Positions 44,500 to 54,537 of a stretch of DNA of 64,000 nt are shown here, in pieces. Position 1 is the stretch's first letter. Every line of letters starts with the position of its first letter. The notes beneath the pieces are model-generated. The model ran no database searches and was not told the DNA's origin. It saw only the letters and a list, made by a program, of their open reading frames with translations. The translations under genes were made by a program, and so were the position numbers. The stretch is taken from assembly GCF_000314735.2 (NCBI RefSeq), contig NZ_KB375270.1, forward strand, positions 248,001-312,000, in the 5' to 3' direction. Origin of the DNA: Afipia felis ATCC 53690 (GTDB taxonomy: Bacteria; Pseudomonadota; Alphaproteobacteria; Rhizobiales; Xanthobacteraceae).

Positions 44500-44886
44500 A
44501 TGAGCAAACCAAAGCGCGAACGCGCCCTTTCAGAGAATGAAGCCAAGGCGGTCGCCCGCATGCTTCGCGTGAGCCCGCAGAAGCTCAATCTCGTCGCGCA
44601 GTTGATCCGCGGCAAGAAGGCGGCTTCGGCGCTCGCGGATCTTCAGTTCTCGCGCAAGCGGATCGCGGTCGACGTCAAGAAGTGCCTTGAGTCCGCGATC
44701 GCCAACGCCGAAAACAACCATGACCTCGATGTCGACGCGCTTGTCGTCTCCGAGGCGCATGTCGGCAACGGCATGGTCATGAAGCGTTTCGCACCGCGCG
44801 GCCGTGGCCGTTCGGGCCGTATCTACAAACCGTTCTCGCAGCTGACGATCGTTGTTCGTCAGGTCGAGGCCGAGGCGAGCGCTTAA
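44500..44886 (+). CDS. rplV: 50S ribosomal protein L22
   Basis: 128-residue tunnel protein at the erythromycin-relevant constriction. '[21 protein letters not shown]' and the beta-hairpin '[25 protein letters not shown]' are intact, without macrolide-resistance-type insertions. rpsC follows after 20 bases. Confidence 0.97.
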   Translation: MSKPKRERALSENEAKAVARMLRVSPQKLNLVAQLIRGKKAASALADLQFSRKRIAVDVKKCLESAIANAENNHDLDVDALVVSEAHVGNGMVMKRFAPRGRGRSGRIYKPFSQLTIVVRQVEAEASA

Positions 44887-44906
44887 AGAAGGCGCAGGAG
44901 AAAACG

Positions 44907-45611
44907 ATGGGTCAGAAGATCAATCCAATCGGGCTGCGTCTCGGCATCAACCGGACCTGGGATTCCCGTTGGTTCGCCGGCAAGGGCGAATACGCGAAGC
45001 TCCTCCATGAGGACGTGCGCATTCGCGAAGTGCTGATGAAGGAACTGAAGCAGGCGGCTGTGGCGCGCATCGTGATCGAGCGCCCGCACAAGAAGTGCCG
45101 CGTTTCGGTTTACTCGGCGCGCCCTGGCGTGGTGATCGGCAAGAAGGGCGCCGACATCGACAAGCTGAAGAAGAAGGTCGCGGAGATCACCGAGTCCGAC
45201 GTCGTCATCAACATCGTCGAAATCCGCAAGCCGGAACTCGACGCGACGCTGGTGGCGGAATCGATCGCCCAGCAGCTCGAGCGCCGCGTGGCTTTCCGCC
45301 GTGCGATGAAGCGCGCGGTTCAGTCGGCGATGCGTCTCGGAGCCCAGGGCATTCGTATCAACTGCTCGGGCCGTCTCGGCGGCGCGGAAATCGCGCGCAT
45401 GGAATGGTATCGTGAAGGCCGCGTGCCGCTGCACACGCTGCGCGCGGACGTCGATTACGGCGTGGCGACCGCGTTCACCACGTTCGGCACCTGCGGCGTC
45501 AAGGTCTGGCTCTTCAAGGGCGAGATCCTCGAGCACGATCCGATGGCGCAGGACAAGCGCCTGAACGACACCAGCGGCGGTGACAGCCGTCCGCGTCGCG
45601 ATGCTGCTTGA
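44907..45611 (+). CDS. rpsC: 30S ribosomal protein S3
   Basis: 234-residue mRNA-entry-site protein. '[23 protein letters not shown]' N-terminus, the KH domain '[17 protein letters not shown]' and '[20 protein letters not shown]' are typical. The C-terminus has an alphaproteobacterial basic tail ('[11 protein letters not shown]'). ATG 44907 follows AGGAG. Confidence 0.98.
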   Translation: MGQKINPIGLRLGINRTWDSRWFAGKGEYAKLLHEDVRIREVLMKELKQAAVARIVIERPHKKCRVSVYSARPGVVIGKKGADIDKLKKKVAEITESDVVINIVEIRKPELDATLVAESIAQQLERRVAFRRAMKRAVQSAMRLGAQGIRINCSGRLGGAEIARMEWYREGRVPLHTLRADVDYGVATAFTTFGTCGVKVWLFKGEILEHDPMAQDKRLNDTSGGDSRPRRDAA

Positions 45612-45645
45612 TCGCATTAAGAAGAAGGTTTGAGGGCGTAAAGCC

Positions 45646-46059
45646 ATGATGCAACCCAAGAAGACGAAGTTCCGCAAGGCGCATAAGGGCCGTATCCACG
45701 GCGTCGCCTCGTCGGGCGCGACGTTGTCCTTCGGCCAGTTCGGCCTGAAGGCGATGGCGCCGGAGCGCATCACTGCGCGCCAGATCGAAGCCGCGCGTCG
45801 CGCGCTGACCCGTCACATGAAGCGTGTCGGTCGCGTGTGGATCCGCGTGTTCCCCGATCTTCCGGTGTCGAAGAAGCCTGCCGAAGTCCGCATGGGCTCG
45901 GGCAAGGGGTCGCCGGAATTGTGGGTGGCGCGGGTGAAGCCGGGCCGCATCCTGTTCGAAATCGACGGTGTCAACGATCAGGTCGCCCGTGAGGCGCTGA
46001 CGCTGGCTGCCGCCAAGCTTCCGATCAAGACGCGCTTCGTTGCGCGCATCGCGGAGTAA
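45646..46059 (+). CDS. rplP: 50S ribosomal protein L16
   Basis: 137-residue protein that organises the A-site tRNA binding region. '[14 protein letters not shown]', '[21 protein letters not shown]', '[23 protein letters not shown]' and 'LPIKTRFV' are standard. Two tandem ATGs (45646, 45649); either could be used. rpmC follows after four bases. Confidence 0.97.
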   Translation: MMQPKKTKFRKAHKGRIHGVASSGATLSFGQFGLKAMAPERITARQIEAARRALTRHMKRVGRVWIRVFPDLPVSKKPAEVRMGSGKGSPELWVARVKPGRILFEIDGVNDQVAREALTLAAAKLPIKTRFVARIAE

Positions 46060-46063
46060 CGAG

Positions 46064-46276
46064 ATGGCACACAAAGCTGAAGACGTCCGTGCGATGAGCG
46101 CCGACCAGATGGAGGATGCGATCCTCAATCTGAAGAAGGAGCGCTTCAATCTGCGCTTCCAGCGGGCCACCGGCCAGCTCGAGAACACCTCGCGCCTGCG
46201 CGAAGCCCGTCGCGAGATCGCACGCATCAAGACCATCGCTGCGCAGAAACGCGCCGCGGACAGCAAGAAGAAGTAA
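46064..46276 (+). CDS. rpmC: 50S ribosomal protein L29
   Basis: 70-residue two-helix protein near the tunnel exit. '[36 protein letters not shown]' contains the L-x-x-L-K-K-E-x-F-N-L-R-F motif. ATG 46064 chosen for coupling to rplP (four-base gap); an upstream in-frame start at 46040 would overlap rplP. Confidence 0.96.
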   Translation: MAHKAEDVRAMSADQMEDAILNLKKERFNLRFQRATGQLENTSRLREARREIARIKTIAAQKRAADSKKK

Positions 46277-46288
46277 GGGGCGAGCCAG

Positions 46289-46537
46289 ATGCCGAAGCGT
46301 ACTCTCCAGGGCGTCGTCGTCAGCGACAAGCAGGACAAGACCATTGTCGTGCGCGTCGATCGCCGCTTCACCCATCCGATCTACAAGAAGACCATTCGTC
46401 GGTCCAAGAACTACCACGCGCACGACGAGAACAACGAGTTCAAGGCGGGCGACACGGTCTGGATCGAGGAGAGCAAGCCGCTCTCGAAGTTGAAGCGCTG
46501 GACGGTTGTCCGGGGCGACGAGAAGAAAACCGCTTGA
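46289..46537 (+). CDS. rpsQ: 30S ribosomal protein S17
   Basis: 82-residue primary 16S-binding protein with an OB fold. '[42 protein letters not shown]' carries the family core, followed by '[18 protein letters not shown]'. Last gene of the S10 group; a structured 127-base gap follows. Confidence 0.97.
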   Translation: MPKRTLQGVVVSDKQDKTIVVRVDRRFTHPIYKKTIRRSKNYHAHDENNEFKAGDTVWIEESKPLSKLKRWTVVRGDEKKTA

Positions 46538-46589
46538 GGGAAGTCCGGCAGCTGCCGGGTGACTTTCGGGCAAACCGTTTGAAATAGGT

Positions 46590-46620
46590 ACGATCCTTCG
46601 AAACCCGATTTCGGGATCGT
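46590..46620 (+). promoter_or_regulatory. Hairpin between the S10 and spc gene groups
   Basis: ACGATCC, TT bulge, CGAAA, loop CCCGA, TTTCG, GGATCGT: a 12-bp stem with a two-base bulge, in the only sizeable gap (46538-46664) between rpsQ and rplN. A smaller palindrome, CCGGCAGCTGCCGG, precedes it. A processing or regulatory role is likely but unproven. Confidence 0.5.
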
Positions 46621-46664
46621 GCTGTTAAGCGCTCTAGCGCATAGAAAGAGGACGAGGTGCATCA

Positions 46665-47033
46665 ATGATTCAGATGCAGACCAACCTCGACGTGGCCGAT
46701 AATTCCGGCGCGCGCCGTGTCATGTGCATCAAGGTGCTTGGAGGCTCCAAGCGCCGTTACGCCACCGTTGGCGACATCATCGTCGTGTCCATCAAGGAAG
46801 CCATTCCGCGCGGAAAGGTGAAGAAGGGCGACGTGATGAAGGCCGTGGTCGTGCGCGTTGCGAAGGACATTCGCCGCGCCGACGGTTCGGTGATCCGTTT
46901 CGACCGCAACGCTGCCGTGCTGGTGAACAACCAGTCCGAGCCGGTCGGCACCCGTATTTTCGGGCCCGTGCCGCGCGAGCTGCGCGCCAAGAACCACATG
47001 AAGATCATCTCGCTTGCGCCGGAGGTGCTGTGA
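46665..47033 (+). CDS. rplN: 50S ribosomal protein L14
   Basis: 122-residue interface protein next to L19. '[30 protein letters not shown]', '[16 protein letters not shown]' and '[12 protein letters not shown]' are typical. First gene of the spc group. Its TGA shares one base with the rplX ATG. Confidence 0.98.
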   Translation: MIQMQTNLDVADNSGARRVMCIKVLGGSKRRYATVGDIIVVSIKEAIPRGKVKKGDVMKAVVVRVAKDIRRADGSVIRFDRNAAVLVNNQSEPVGTRIFGPVPRELRAKNHMKIISLAPEVL

Positions 47034-47347
47034 TGGCTGCCAAGATCCGCAAGGGTGACAAGGTCATCGTGCTGACCGGCCGTGACAAGGGCCGCACCGG
47101 CGAAGTGTTCGAAGTGCGTCCGTCGGAAAGCCGTGCGCTCGTTCGCGGCGTCAACATGGTGAAGCGTCACCAGAAGCAGACGCAGCAGCAGGAAGGCGGC
47201 ATCATCTCCAAGGAGAGCCCGATCCACCTGTCGAACATCGCGCTCGTCGGCAAGGACGGCAAGCCGACCCGCGTCGGTTTCAAGATTCAGAAGGATGGCA
47301 CCAAGGTGCGCATCGCCAAGAGCTCGGGAGCTGAGATCGATGGCTGA
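47033..47347 (+). CDS. rplX: 50S ribosomal protein L24
   Basis: 104-residue assembly-initiator protein with a KOW motif ('[22 protein letters not shown]'), followed by '[29 protein letters not shown]'. Start ATG 47033 overlaps the rplN stop; its end overlaps rplE by eight bases, so all three genes are translationally coupled. Confidence 0.97.
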   Translation: MAAKIRKGDKVIVLTGRDKGRTGEVFEVRPSESRALVRGVNMVKRHQKQTQQQEGGIISKESPIHLSNIALVGKDGKPTRVGFKIQKDGTKVRIAKSSGAEIDG

Positions 47348-47897
47348 GAATGCTTACATTCCGCGCCTGCGCACGGAGTATGACCGCGACATCCGCGGCA
47401 AGCTGACCGAGCAGTTCGGCCTCACCAACGCGATGCAGGTTCCGCGTCTGGACAAGGTCGTGCTCAACATGGGCATCGGCGAGGCCGTGAACGACCGCAA
47501 GAAGGTCGAGCTGGCTGCGGCTGATCTCGCGCTGATCGCCGGTCAGAAGCCGATCGTCACCCATTCGCGTAAGGCGATCGCGACCTTCAAGCTGCGCGAA
47601 GGCCAGGCCATCGGCGCCAAGGTCACGCTGCGCAAGGCGAAGATGTACGAATTCATCGACCGCCTCATCAACGTGGCGCTGCCGCGCGTGCGCGACTTCC
47701 GCGGCCTCAACCCCAAGAGCTTCGACGGCCGTGGTAACTATTCGCTCGGCCTGAAAGAGCACATCGTGTTCCCGGAAATCGACTACGACAAGTCGGGCGA
47801 GACCTGGGGCATGGACATCACGGTTTGCACCACCGCCGCCAACGACGAGCAGGCGAAGGCGCTGTTGACCGCATTCAATTTCCCGTTCCGGCAGTGA
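47340..47897 (+). CDS. rplE: 50S ribosomal protein L5
   Basis: 185-residue 5S rRNA-binding protein of the central protuberance. '[16 protein letters not shown]', '[17 protein letters not shown]', '[16 protein letters not shown]' and '[20 protein letters not shown]' are conserved. ATG 47340 lies inside the last codons of rplX. In enterobacteria S8 represses translation at this point. Confidence 0.97.
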   Translation: MAENAYIPRLRTEYDRDIRGKLTEQFGLTNAMQVPRLDKVVLNMGIGEAVNDRKKVELAAADLALIAGQKPIVTHSRKAIATFKLREGQAIGAKVTLRKAKMYEFIDRLINVALPRVRDFRGLNPKSFDGRGNYSLGLKEHIVFPEIDYDKSGETWGMDITVCTTAANDEQAKALLTAFNFPFRQ

Positions 47898-47945
47898 GAC
47901 GCTGAGCCAGGCGTTTCAAACGCGGAAAGGTATGGAGACTATCGA

Positions 47946-48251
47946 ATGGCTAAGAAAAGTTCGATCGAGAAGAATAACCGGCGTCAGAAGATGACGAAGA
48001 ATGCCGCCGCCAAGCGCGCGCGGTTGAAGGCGGTCATCTCCGACAAGACGAAGCCGATGGAAGAGCGTTTCGCTGCGACCATCAAGCTTGCCGAGATGCC
48101 GCGCAATTCGTCGGCGACCCGCATCAAAAACCGTTGCGAGATCAGCGGTCGTCCTCACGCGGTCTATCGCAAGACCAAGATGAGCCGCATCGCGATCCGT
48201 GACTTCGGTTCCCGGGGATTGATCCCGGGTCTCGTGAAGTCGAGCTGGTAA
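47946..48251 (+). CDS. rpsN: 30S ribosomal protein S14
   Basis: 101-residue long-type S14 without the zinc-ribbon Cys set: only one Cys remains in '[26 protein letters not shown]'. This zinc-independent form is normal for proteobacteria. ATG 47946 follows GGAGACT. rpsH starts ten bases later. Confidence 0.97.
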   Translation: MAKKSSIEKNNRRQKMTKNAAAKRARLKAVISDKTKPMEERFAATIKLAEMPRNSSATRIKNRCEISGRPHAVYRKTKMSRIAIRDFGSRGLIPGLVKSSW

Positions 48252-48261
48252 GGAGGGGCGC

Positions 48262-48660
48262 ATGTCAACGCACGATCCGATCAGCGATCTCATCACTCGC
48301 ATCCGCAACGCGCAGATGCGCTCCAAGTCCAAGGTTTCGACCCCGGGCTCGAAGATGCGCGCCAACGTTCTCGAAGTGCTGAAGTCCGAGGGTTACATCC
48401 GCGGCTACGCCAGCGTCGAGCACGCCAGCGGTCATAACGAGCTCGAAATCGAGCTGAAATATTTCGACGGCGAGCCGGTCATCAAGGAGATCGAGCGCGT
48501 GTCGAAGCCGGGCCGCCGGGTTTACGCGTCGGTGAAGAACCTGCCGCGTGTCCGCAACGGTCTTGGCATTTCGGTGCTGTCGACCCCGAAGGGAATCATG
48601 GCTGACCACGCCGCGCGTGACGCGAACGTGGGTGGCGAAATTCTCTTCACGGTATTCTGA
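48262..48660 (+). CDS. rpsH: 30S ribosomal protein S8
   Basis: 132-residue protein binding helix 21 of 16S rRNA; a translational repressor of the spc operon in enterobacteria. '[18 protein letters not shown]' N-terminus and '[33 protein letters not shown]' C-terminus are standard. ATG 48262 follows AAGGAGG. Confidence 0.97.
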   Translation: MSTHDPISDLITRIRNAQMRSKSKVSTPGSKMRANVLEVLKSEGYIRGYASVEHASGHNELEIELKYFDGEPVIKEIERVSKPGRRVYASVKNLPRVRNGLGISVLSTPKGIMADHAARDANVGGEILFTVF

Positions 48661-48673
48661 GGAAGGACGAACC

Positions 48674-49207
48674 ATGTCACGCGTAGGCAAACGGCCCGTC
48701 GCGATCGCCTCGGGCGTTACCGCGAATGTCGAGGGTCAGACTGTCAAGGTGAAGGGCCCGAAGGGCACCCTTCAGTTCATCGTGCACGACGACGTGTCGG
48801 TGGAGTTGAAGGACAATGTGATCCGCGTCGCGCCGCGCTTCGAAACCAAGCGTGCGCAGTCGCTGTACGGCACCGCGCGTGCCCAGATCGCGAACCTTGT
48901 CGAGGGCGTCACCAAGGGCTTCGAGAAGAAGCTGGAAATCACCGGCGTCGGCTACCGCGCGGCCTTGCAGGGCAAGAACCTGCAGCTCTCGCTCGGCTAC
49001 AGCCACGATGTGGTTTATCCGATCCCGGAAGGCATCACCATCACGGTGCCGAAGCCGACGGAAATCACCATCGCCGGCAATGACAGCCAGCGCGTCGGTC
49101 AGGTCGCGGCAGAGATCCGCGGCTATCGTCCGCCCGAGCCGTACAAGGGCAAGGGCGTGAAGTACGCCAATGAATTCATCTTCCGCAAGGAAGGCAAGAA
49201 GAAGTAA
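48674..49207 (+). CDS. rplF: 50S ribosomal protein L6
   Basis: 177-residue protein of the factor-binding region with two related domains. '[14 protein letters not shown]', 'KGPKGTLQ', '[19 protein letters not shown]' and '[24 protein letters not shown]' are conserved. ATG 48674 after GGAAGGACG; upstream open frame belongs to rpsH sequence in another frame. Confidence 0.97.
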   Translation: MSRVGKRPVAIASGVTANVEGQTVKVKGPKGTLQFIVHDDVSVELKDNVIRVAPRFETKRAQSLYGTARAQIANLVEGVTKGFEKKLEITGVGYRAALQGKNLQLSLGYSHDVVYPIPEGITITVPKPTEITIAGNDSQRVGQVAAEIRGYRPPEPYKGKGVKYANEFIFRKEGKKK

Positions 49208-49218
49208 CGGAGCCGGTC

Positions 49219-49581
49219 ATGTCGAAACTCAAGGTCACGAATGCCCGGCGCAAGCAGCGCGTGCGCAATTCCCTGCGCCGCTCGGCTGGCGGCCGTCCGC
49301 GCCTGTCGGTGTTCCGTTCCTCGAAGCACATCTACGCCCAGGTCATCGACGATCAGAAGGGCGAGACGCTCGCTTCGGCTTCGTCGCTGGAAAAGACGAT
49401 GCGCGACGCCGGCAAGACCGGCGCCGATATCGATGCGGCGAAGGCTGTCGGCAAGCTCCTCGCGGAGCGCGCGGTGAAGAACGGCGTCAAGGAAGTCATT
49501 TTCGATCGTGGTGGCTATCTCTACCACGGTCGCGTCAAGGCTCTGGCGGATGCGGCGCGCGAAAGCGGGCTGAGCTTCTAA
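49219..49581 (+). CDS. rplR: 50S ribosomal protein L18
   Basis: 120-residue 5S rRNA-binding protein. '[36 protein letters not shown]' and the C-terminal '[26 protein letters not shown]' are standard. ATG 49219, eleven bases after rplF. Confidence 0.97.
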   Translation: MSKLKVTNARRKQRVRNSLRRSAGGRPRLSVFRSSKHIYAQVIDDQKGETLASASSLEKTMRDAGKTGADIDAAKAVGKLLAERAVKNGVKEVIFDRGGYLYHGRVKALADAARESGLSF

Positions 49582-49632
49582 TTTTGGATTTAAGGAACAG
49601 AGGCTCAAGCCTCTCAAGGATTGGACAGAACA

Positions 49633-50211
49633 ATGGCAGCTGAACGCGAACGCGGTAACCGCGAACGGGGCGGTCGGGATCGGGAAGAGCGCGACAGCGA
49701 GTTCGTGGACAAGCTCGTCCACATCAATCGCGTCGCCAAGGTGGTGAAGGGCGGCAAGCGCTTCGGTTTCGCTGCGCTCGTCGTCATCGGTGACCAGAAG
49801 GGCCGCGTCGGCTTCGGCCACGGCAAGGCTCGCGAAGTCCCGGAAGCGATCCGCAAGGCGACCGACTCGGCCAAGCGCAACCTGACCCGCGTCGCTCTGC
49901 GCGAGGGTCGCACGCTGCATCACGACATCGCCGGCCGTCACGGCGCGGGTCGCGTCTATCTGCGTGCTGCTCCGGCTGGTACCGGCATCATCGCCGGCGG
50001 CCCGATGCGCGCGGTGTTCGAGACGCTCGGCATCCAGGACGTCGTCGCGAAGTCGGTTGGCTCGTCGAACCCGTACAACATGGTTCGCGCCACCTTCGAC
50101 GCGCTGAAGCACCAGGATTCGCCGCGCTCGGTGGCTAACCGCCGCAACATCAAGGTTTCCGCGCTTCAGGCGCGTCGCGTTGGCGGCGATGCCGAGGCGG
50201 CTGCGGACTAA
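49633..50211 (+). CDS. rpsE: 30S ribosomal protein S5
   Basis: 192-residue decoding-fidelity protein with an N-terminal dsRBD-like domain ('[43 protein letters not shown]') and a C-terminal domain ('[40 protein letters not shown]'). A Glu/Arg/Gly-rich leader of about 20 residues precedes them. ATG 49633 chosen over ATG 49621. Confidence 0.97.
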   Translation: MAAERERGNRERGGRDREERDSEFVDKLVHINRVAKVVKGGKRFGFAALVVIGDQKGRVGFGHGKAREVPEAIRKATDSAKRNLTRVALREGRTLHHDIAGRHGAGRVYLRAAPAGTGIIAGGPMRAVFETLGIQDVVAKSVGSSNPYNMVRATFDALKHQDSPRSVANRRNIKVSALQARRVGGDAEAAAD

Positions 50212-50237
50212 CCGGACGCTGATTGGAGTTCAGGACA

Positions 50238-50432
50238 ATGGCCAAGGCCGCTAAAACCATCAAGGTCGAACAGACCGCCAGCGCGATCCGCCGTCAAAAG
50301 GCACAGCGCGAGACCCTGATCGGTCTGCGCCTCAACAAGATCGGTCGTGTCTCCGAGTTGCAGGACACGCCGTCGGTGCGTGGCATGATCGCGAAGGTTC
50401 AGCACCTCGTTCGCATCGTCGACGAGAAGTAA
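50238..50432 (+). CDS. rpmD: 50S ribosomal protein L30
   Basis: 64-residue L30. '[44 protein letters not shown]' includes the family G-L-x-L-x-K and P-S-V-R-G-M pattern. ATG 50238 follows GGAC; an in-frame start at 50223 is less likely. rplO begins twelve bases downstream. Confidence 0.96.
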   Translation: MAKAAKTIKVEQTASAIRRQKAQRETLIGLRLNKIGRVSELQDTPSVRGMIAKVQHLVRIVDEK

Positions 50433-50443
50433 GGAACAAGACA

Positions 50444-50959
50444 ATGAAGCTCAATGAGATCGCCGACAACGAAGGCTCGCGCAAGAAGCGCATGCGCGTC
50501 GGCCGTGGCATTGGCTCCGGCAAGGGCAAGCAATCCGGCCGCGGCGGCAAGGGCCAGACCGCGCGTTCGGGCGTGCGCATCAAGGGTTTCGAAGGCGGCC
50601 AGATGCCGCTGCATCGTCGCCTGCCGAAGCGCGGATTCAACAACATCTTCCGTATCGAACTGTCGGAAGTGAATCTGGACCGTCTGCAGGAAGCCATCGA
50701 CAACAAGAAGATCGATGCCAAGGGGACCATCAACGCCGAGTCGCTGGTGAAGTCCGGCGTGCTGCGCCGTTCCAAGGGCGGCGTCCGCCTGCTGGGTCGC
50801 GGCGAGTTGAAGTCCAAGATCACCGTCGAGGTTCACGGCGCCACCAAGTCGGCGATCGAGGCGGTCGAGAAGGCTGGCGGTTCGGTGAAGATCCTCGCTC
50901 CGGCGAAGGACGAAGCTGCCCAGAAGGCTGCTGCCAAGAAGGGTAAGAAGGCGTCTTAA
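50444..50959 (+). CDS. rplO: 50S ribosomal protein L15
   Basis: 171-residue late-assembly protein. The Gly/Arg-rich N-terminus '[29 protein letters not shown]' and '[18 protein letters not shown]' are conserved. The last 20 residues are Lys/Ala-rich ('[17 protein letters not shown]'), longer than in enterobacteria. Followed by a hairpin and then secY. Confidence 0.97.
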   Translation: MKLNEIADNEGSRKKRMRVGRGIGSGKGKQSGRGGKGQTARSGVRIKGFEGGQMPLHRRLPKRGFNNIFRIELSEVNLDRLQEAIDNKKIDAKGTINAESLVKSGVLRRSKGGVRLLGRGELKSKITVEVHGATKSAIEAVEKAGGSVKILAPAKDEAAQKAAAKKGKKAS

Positions 50960-50965
50960 AGAATC

Positions 50966-50988
50966 ATGCCCGGCATTGCGCCGGGCAT
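50966..50988 (+). repeat. GC-rich hairpin between rplO and secY (variant repeat copy 3)
   Basis: ATGCCCGGC pairs with GCCGGGCAT around ATTGC. It shares the ATGCCCGGC/GCCGGGCAT arms with the elements after rpoB and tuf but has a different loop. Confidence 0.55.
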
Positions 50989-51068
50989 TTGCGTTGCTAC
51001 CTCTTGACTGACCTCAAGATGGCGATGGCGGGCGGAAGCCCGCCATGAAGTGAAAGGACCGGCACTCA

Positions 51069-52400
51069 ATGGTCTCCGCAGCGGAACAGCTCGCAGCCAA
51101 TCTCAATTTCTCCTCGTTTGCAAAAGCCGACGAACTCAAGAAGCGCATCTGGTTCACGCTGGGTGCGCTCGTTGTTTATCGGCTGGGCACTTACATTCCG
51201 CTGCCGGGCATCGATCCGAACGTCTGGGAGCAGGTGTTCAAGTCGCAGGCAGGCGGCATCCTCGGCGTGTTCAACATGTTCTCCGGCGGCGGCATTAACC
51301 GCATGGCGGTGTTCGCGCTGAACATCATGCCCTACATCTCGGCCTCAATTATCATTCAGCTCCTGCAGACGGTTTCGCCGCAGCTCGAGGCGCTGAAGAA
51401 GGAAGGCGAGGCCGGCCGCAAGATTATCAACCAGTACACACGCTATCTCACGGTGGTGCTGGCTGCGTTCCAGGCCTACGGCATCGCGGTCGGCCTGCAG
51501 GGCGCGGGCAATGTCGTCTCCCATCCCGGATATTTCTTCCTCATTTCGACCGCAGTGACGCTGACGGGCGGCACCATGTTCCTGATGTGGCTCGGCGAGC
51601 AGGTGACCTCGCGCGGCATCGGCAACGGCATCTCGCTCATCATTATGGCGGGCATCGTCGCGGAATTGCCGTCGGCGATCGCCAACACCCTTGAACTCGG
51701 CCGCCAGGGCGCCCTGTCGACGGTGCTGATTCTCGCGATCCTGATTATGGCTGTGGTCGTCATCGCCGTGATCGTGTTCGTCGAGCGCGCACAGCGCCGT
51801 CTGCTGATCCAGTATCCGAAGCGTCAGGTCGGCAACCGCATGTTCGAGGGCCAGTCCTCGCACCTGCCGCTCAAGCTCAACACCTCGGGCGTGATTCCGC
51901 CGATCTTCGCGTCGTCGCTGCTGCTGCTGCCGACCACGATCGCGAGCTTCAACGCGGGTAAGGGGCCGGAGTGGTTTCAGTGGCTCAACACACAGCTCGG
52001 CCATGGCCGGCCGCTGTTCCTGATCCTGTATCTGGCGCTGATCGTCTTCTTCACGTTCTTCTACACGGCCATCGTGTTCAACCCGACCGAGACGGCCGAT
52101 AATCTGAAGAAGCACGGCGGCTTCATTCCGGGTATCCGCCCGGGTGAGCGCACGGCAGAATATATCGATTACGTTCTGTCCCGCATCACGGTGATCGGCG
52201 CGATCTATCTCGCCGCCGTCTGTCTCGTGCCCGAAATTCTGATCTCGTATGCGTCGGTGCCGTTCTATCTTGGCGGCACCTCGCTCCTGATCGTTGTCAG
52301 CGTGACGATGGATACGGTCGCGCAGGTGCAAGGCTACATGCTGGCTCACCAGTATGAAGGTCTGATCCGCAAATCGAAGCTGAGGGGCCGCCGTAAATGA
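51069..52400 (+). CDS. secY: Preprotein translocase subunit SecY
   Basis: 443-residue channel subunit of the Sec translocon with ten membrane helices. N-terminal '[30 protein letters not shown]' includes helix 1; the plug region '[32 protein letters not shown]' follows; cytosolic loop '[29 protein letters not shown]' and C-terminal '[24 protein letters not shown]' are standard. ATG 51069. Its stop overlaps adk by ATGA, so secY and adk are translationally coupled. Confidence 0.98.
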   Translation: MVSAAEQLAANLNFSSFAKADELKKRIWFTLGALVVYRLGTYIPLPGIDPNVWEQVFKSQAGGILGVFNMFSGGGINRMAVFALNIMPYISASIIIQLLQTVSPQLEALKKEGEAGRKIINQYTRYLTVVLAAFQAYGIAVGLQGAGNVVSHPGYFFLISTAVTLTGGTMFLMWLGEQVTSRGIGNGISLIIMAGIVAELPSAIANTLELGRQGALSTVLILAILIMAVVVIAVIVFVERAQRRLLIQYPKRQVGNRMFEGQSSHLPLKLNTSGVIPPIFASSLLLLPTTIASFNAGKGPEWFQWLNTQLGHGRPLFLILYLALIVFFTFFYTAIVFNPTETADNLKKHGGFIPGIRPGERTAEYIDYVLSRITVIGAIYLAAVCLVPEILISYASVPFYLGGTSLLIVVSVTMDTVAQVQGYMLAHQYEGLIRKSKLRGRRK

Positions 52401-53386
52401 GACTTATCCTTCTCGGGCCGCCGGGGGCGGGCAAGGGAACACAGGCACAACGACTGGTTCAAAACCACGGTATCGTTCAACTCTCCACCGGAGACATGCT
52501 GCGCGCTGCTGTCGCCGCCCAGACCCCGACGGGCCTGATCGCGAAAGACATCATGGCAAGCGGCGGGCTGGTCCCCGACGAGGTGGTGGTGAGCATCATT
52601 GCCGACCGGATTGAGCAGGGCGACGCCAGGAACGGATTTATTCTCGACGGCTTCCCGCGCACCGTGCCGCAGGCGGAAGCGCTCGACGCTCTCCTGAAGA
52701 AGAAGAAGCTCAAGCTCGACGCTGTGATTGAACTGCGTGTCAACGAGAGCGCGTTGCTCGCGCGCGTCGAAAAGCGCGTCGCTGAGATGCTGGAGCGTGG
52801 CGAAAGCGTTCGTGCCGACGATACGCCGGAGGTGTTGTCGAAACGGCTTTCGAACTACCGCGCGCAGACCGAACCGCTGGTTCATCACTATTCCGATAAG
52901 CGCAAGCTCATCACCATCGATGGCATGATGCCGATCGAGGGTGTGACAGCCGAGATCGAGCGCGTGCTCGCGGCGGTCACCAAGGCCGACGAGACCACCC
53001 AGGCAGCGAAGCACAAGGTTGCGACCAAGCGCGCCGCAGGCCCCTCCAAACGCGCCGCGAGTCCTTCCAAGGCCCGGAAGGCCGCGAAAGGTGCCAAGAA
53101 GGCAGCTAAGGGAACCGCCAAGAAGGCCAAATCCAAGCGGGTGGTGAAGAAGGCGGCCAAAAAAGCGACCAAGAAGGTCGCCAAAAAGGCAGTCAAGAAG
53201 GGCACCAAAAAGGTATCCAAATCCTCCTCCGTGACTCGCGGAGCCAGCCGGAAGAAGGCGGTCAAGGCTGCCGGGAACCGGACCGGGCGGGCCGTCAAGG
53301 CGGCCGCGGGACGGGGCCGGAAGGCGGCGAAAAAGGTCGCCAAACGCCCATCCAAGGCCGCCAAACGGTTGACGAAACGGCGGTGA
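52397..53386 (+). CDS. adk: Adenylate kinase with a histone-H1-like Lys/Ala-rich C-terminal tail
   Basis: 329 residues, against about 190-215 for the usual enzyme. Residues 1-195 are a complete short-LID adenylate kinase (ATP + AMP to 2 ADP): P-loop GPPGAGKG (8-15), AMP site '[10 protein letters not shown]', 'DGFPRT' (84-89), short LID region near 124-142 and '[23 protein letters not shown]'. Residues 201-329 form a disordered tail of about 38 Lys and 33 Ala, plus Arg/Ser/Thr, with no Asp or Glu, built of repeated KKA/AKK units and S/T-P-S-K-like segments as in histone H1 or AlgP-type proteins. The frame is continuous and the stop is well defined. The tail could bind DNA, RNA or ribosomes (inference). 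Coupled to secY by ATGA; rpsM follows after 182 bases. Confidence 0.93.
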   Translation: MRLILLGPPGAGKGTQAQRLVQNHGIVQLSTGDMLRAAVAAQTPTGLIAKDIMASGGLVPDEVVVSIIADRIEQGDARNGFILDGFPRTVPQAEALDALLKKKKLKLDAVIELRVNESALLARVEKRVAEMLERGESVRADDTPEVLSKRLSNYRAQTEPLVHHYSDKRKLITIDGMMPIEGVTAEIERVLAAVTKADETTQAAKHKVATKRAAGPSKRAASPSKARKAAKGAKKAAKGTAKKAKSKRVVKKAAKKATKKVAKKAVKKGTKKVSKSSSVTRGASRKKAVKAAGNRTGRAVKAAAGRGRKAAKKVAKRPSKAAKRLTKRR

Positions 53387-53482
53387 ATCCTTTAATACCC
53401 GTGCATCCAGTCGGATAGGTTTCAGACGATGCCGGGCCCCAAAATCGAAAAGGGCAGGGCGTCGTGTTTGCTTTTGGGAATT

Positions 53483-53502
53483 CGTTTGCACGAATGCAAA
53501 CG
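53483..53502 (+). promoter_or_regulatory. Leader hairpin upstream of rpsM
   Basis: CGTTTGCA-CGAA-TGCAAACG, a perfect 8-bp stem with a tetraloop, in the 182-base adk-rpsM gap. A further GCAAAC copy follows it. It could be an S4-type autoregulatory leader element or a processing site; unproven. Confidence 0.4.
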
Positions 53503-53568
53503 GCAAACAGGCGCCCCGACTAAATAAGAAAGCAGCCGCCCCGTCGGGTGGCGACAGGAGTGAAGACC

Positions 53569-53937
53569 GTGGCCCGTATTGCAGGCGTCAATATCCCGAC
53601 CAACAAGCGCGTTATCATTGCGCTTCAGTATATCCATGGCATCGGCCAGAAGAACGCCGCCGACATCATGGAGAAGGTCAAGATTCCGCTCGACCGTCGT
53701 GTGTCGCAGCTGACCGACCAGGAAGTTCTGCAGATTCGCGAAATGATCGACCGCGACTATCTCGTTGAGGGCGACCTTCGCCGCGAAGTCGGCATGAACA
53801 TCAAGCGCTTGATGGACCTCGGCTGCTATCGCGGCCTGCGTCATCGCCGCGGCCTGCCGGTGCGTGGCCAGCGCACCCACACCAACGCCCGCACCCGCAA
53901 GGGTCCGGCGAAGGCGATCGCTGGCAAGAAGAAGTAA
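53569..53937 (+). CDS. rpsM: 30S ribosomal protein S13
   Basis: 122-residue 30S head protein contacting the P-site tRNA and the large subunit. '[25 protein letters not shown]' and '[29 protein letters not shown]' are typical. The start is GTG 53569, with AGGAG at 53556-53560, eight bases upstream; the frame is open further upstream but has no matching ribosome site and the GTG gives the family N-terminus. Confidence 0.96.
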   Translation: MARIAGVNIPTNKRVIIALQYIHGIGQKNAADIMEKVKIPLDRRVSQLTDQEVLQIREMIDRDYLVEGDLRREVGMNIKRLMDLGCYRGLRHRRGLPVRGQRTHTNARTRKGPAKAIAGKKK

Positions 53938-54032
53938 GCAAACGAATCTGCGGCGTGAGGGTTTCTCGCCTCGCGCCGTTCGGTGTAGCCGCTGGCATTA
54001 CGGCGGCGTTGAGATCATGAAAAGGAACTGCA

Positions 54033-54422
54033 ATGGCTAAAGAAGCTACGCGCGTCCGCCGTCGTGAGCGCAAGAACATCGCCTCCGGCATCGCGCACGT
54101 GAACTCCTCGTTCAATAACACCACGATCACCATCACCGACGCGCAGGGCAACACGATTGCCTGGTCGTCGGCCGGAACGATGGGTTTCAAGGGCTCGCGC
54201 AAGTCGACCCCGTATGCGGCGCAGGTGGCCGCGGAGGACGTCTCGAAGAAGGCGCAGGAACACGGTATGCGCACGCTCGAAGTCGAGGTCGCTGGTCCGG
54301 GTTCGGGTCGTGAGTCGGCGCTGCGCGCGCTGCAGGCGGCGGGCTTCACCGTCACCTCGATTCGGGACGTGACGACGATCCCGCACAATGGTTGCCGGCC
54401 GCGCAAGCGCCGCCGCGTCTGA
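54033..54422 (+). CDS. rpsK: 30S ribosomal protein S11
   Basis: 129-residue platform protein lining the mRNA exit. '[30 protein letters not shown]' and the C-terminal '[21 protein letters not shown]' are conserved. ATG 54033 follows AAAGGAAC. A hairpin (54433-54459) separates it from rpoA. Confidence 0.98.
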   Translation: MAKEATRVRRRERKNIASGIAHVNSSFNNTTITITDAQGNTIAWSSAGTMGFKGSRKSTPYAAQVAAEDVSKKAQEHGMRTLEVEVAGPGSGRESALRALQAAGFTVTSIRDVTTIPHNGCRPRKRRRV

Positions 54423-54432
54423 TTTTATTTTC

Positions 54433-54459
54433 CGGTCGCGGGCTTTCAGTCCGCGACCG
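54433..54459 (+). promoter_or_regulatory. Hairpin between rpsK and rpoA
   Basis: CGGTCGCGGG pairs with TCCGCGACCG (one G-T pair) around CTTTCAG. No T-run after it, so attenuation or RNA processing is more likely than full termination. Confidence 0.45.
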
Positions 54460-54537
54460 TCTTGAATTGATGCCGCGCGGAATAAGCCGCGCTCTCCAAC
54501 GCCGAGGCTAGAGCCTCGGAATGTCAGGGGTGAAAAC

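Noticed and set aside
52997..53386. Repetitive DNA in the adk tail considered as CRISPR or tandem repeat array
   Set aside because: The repetition is codon-level low complexity (Lys/Ala codons) with no regular repeat-spacer unit.
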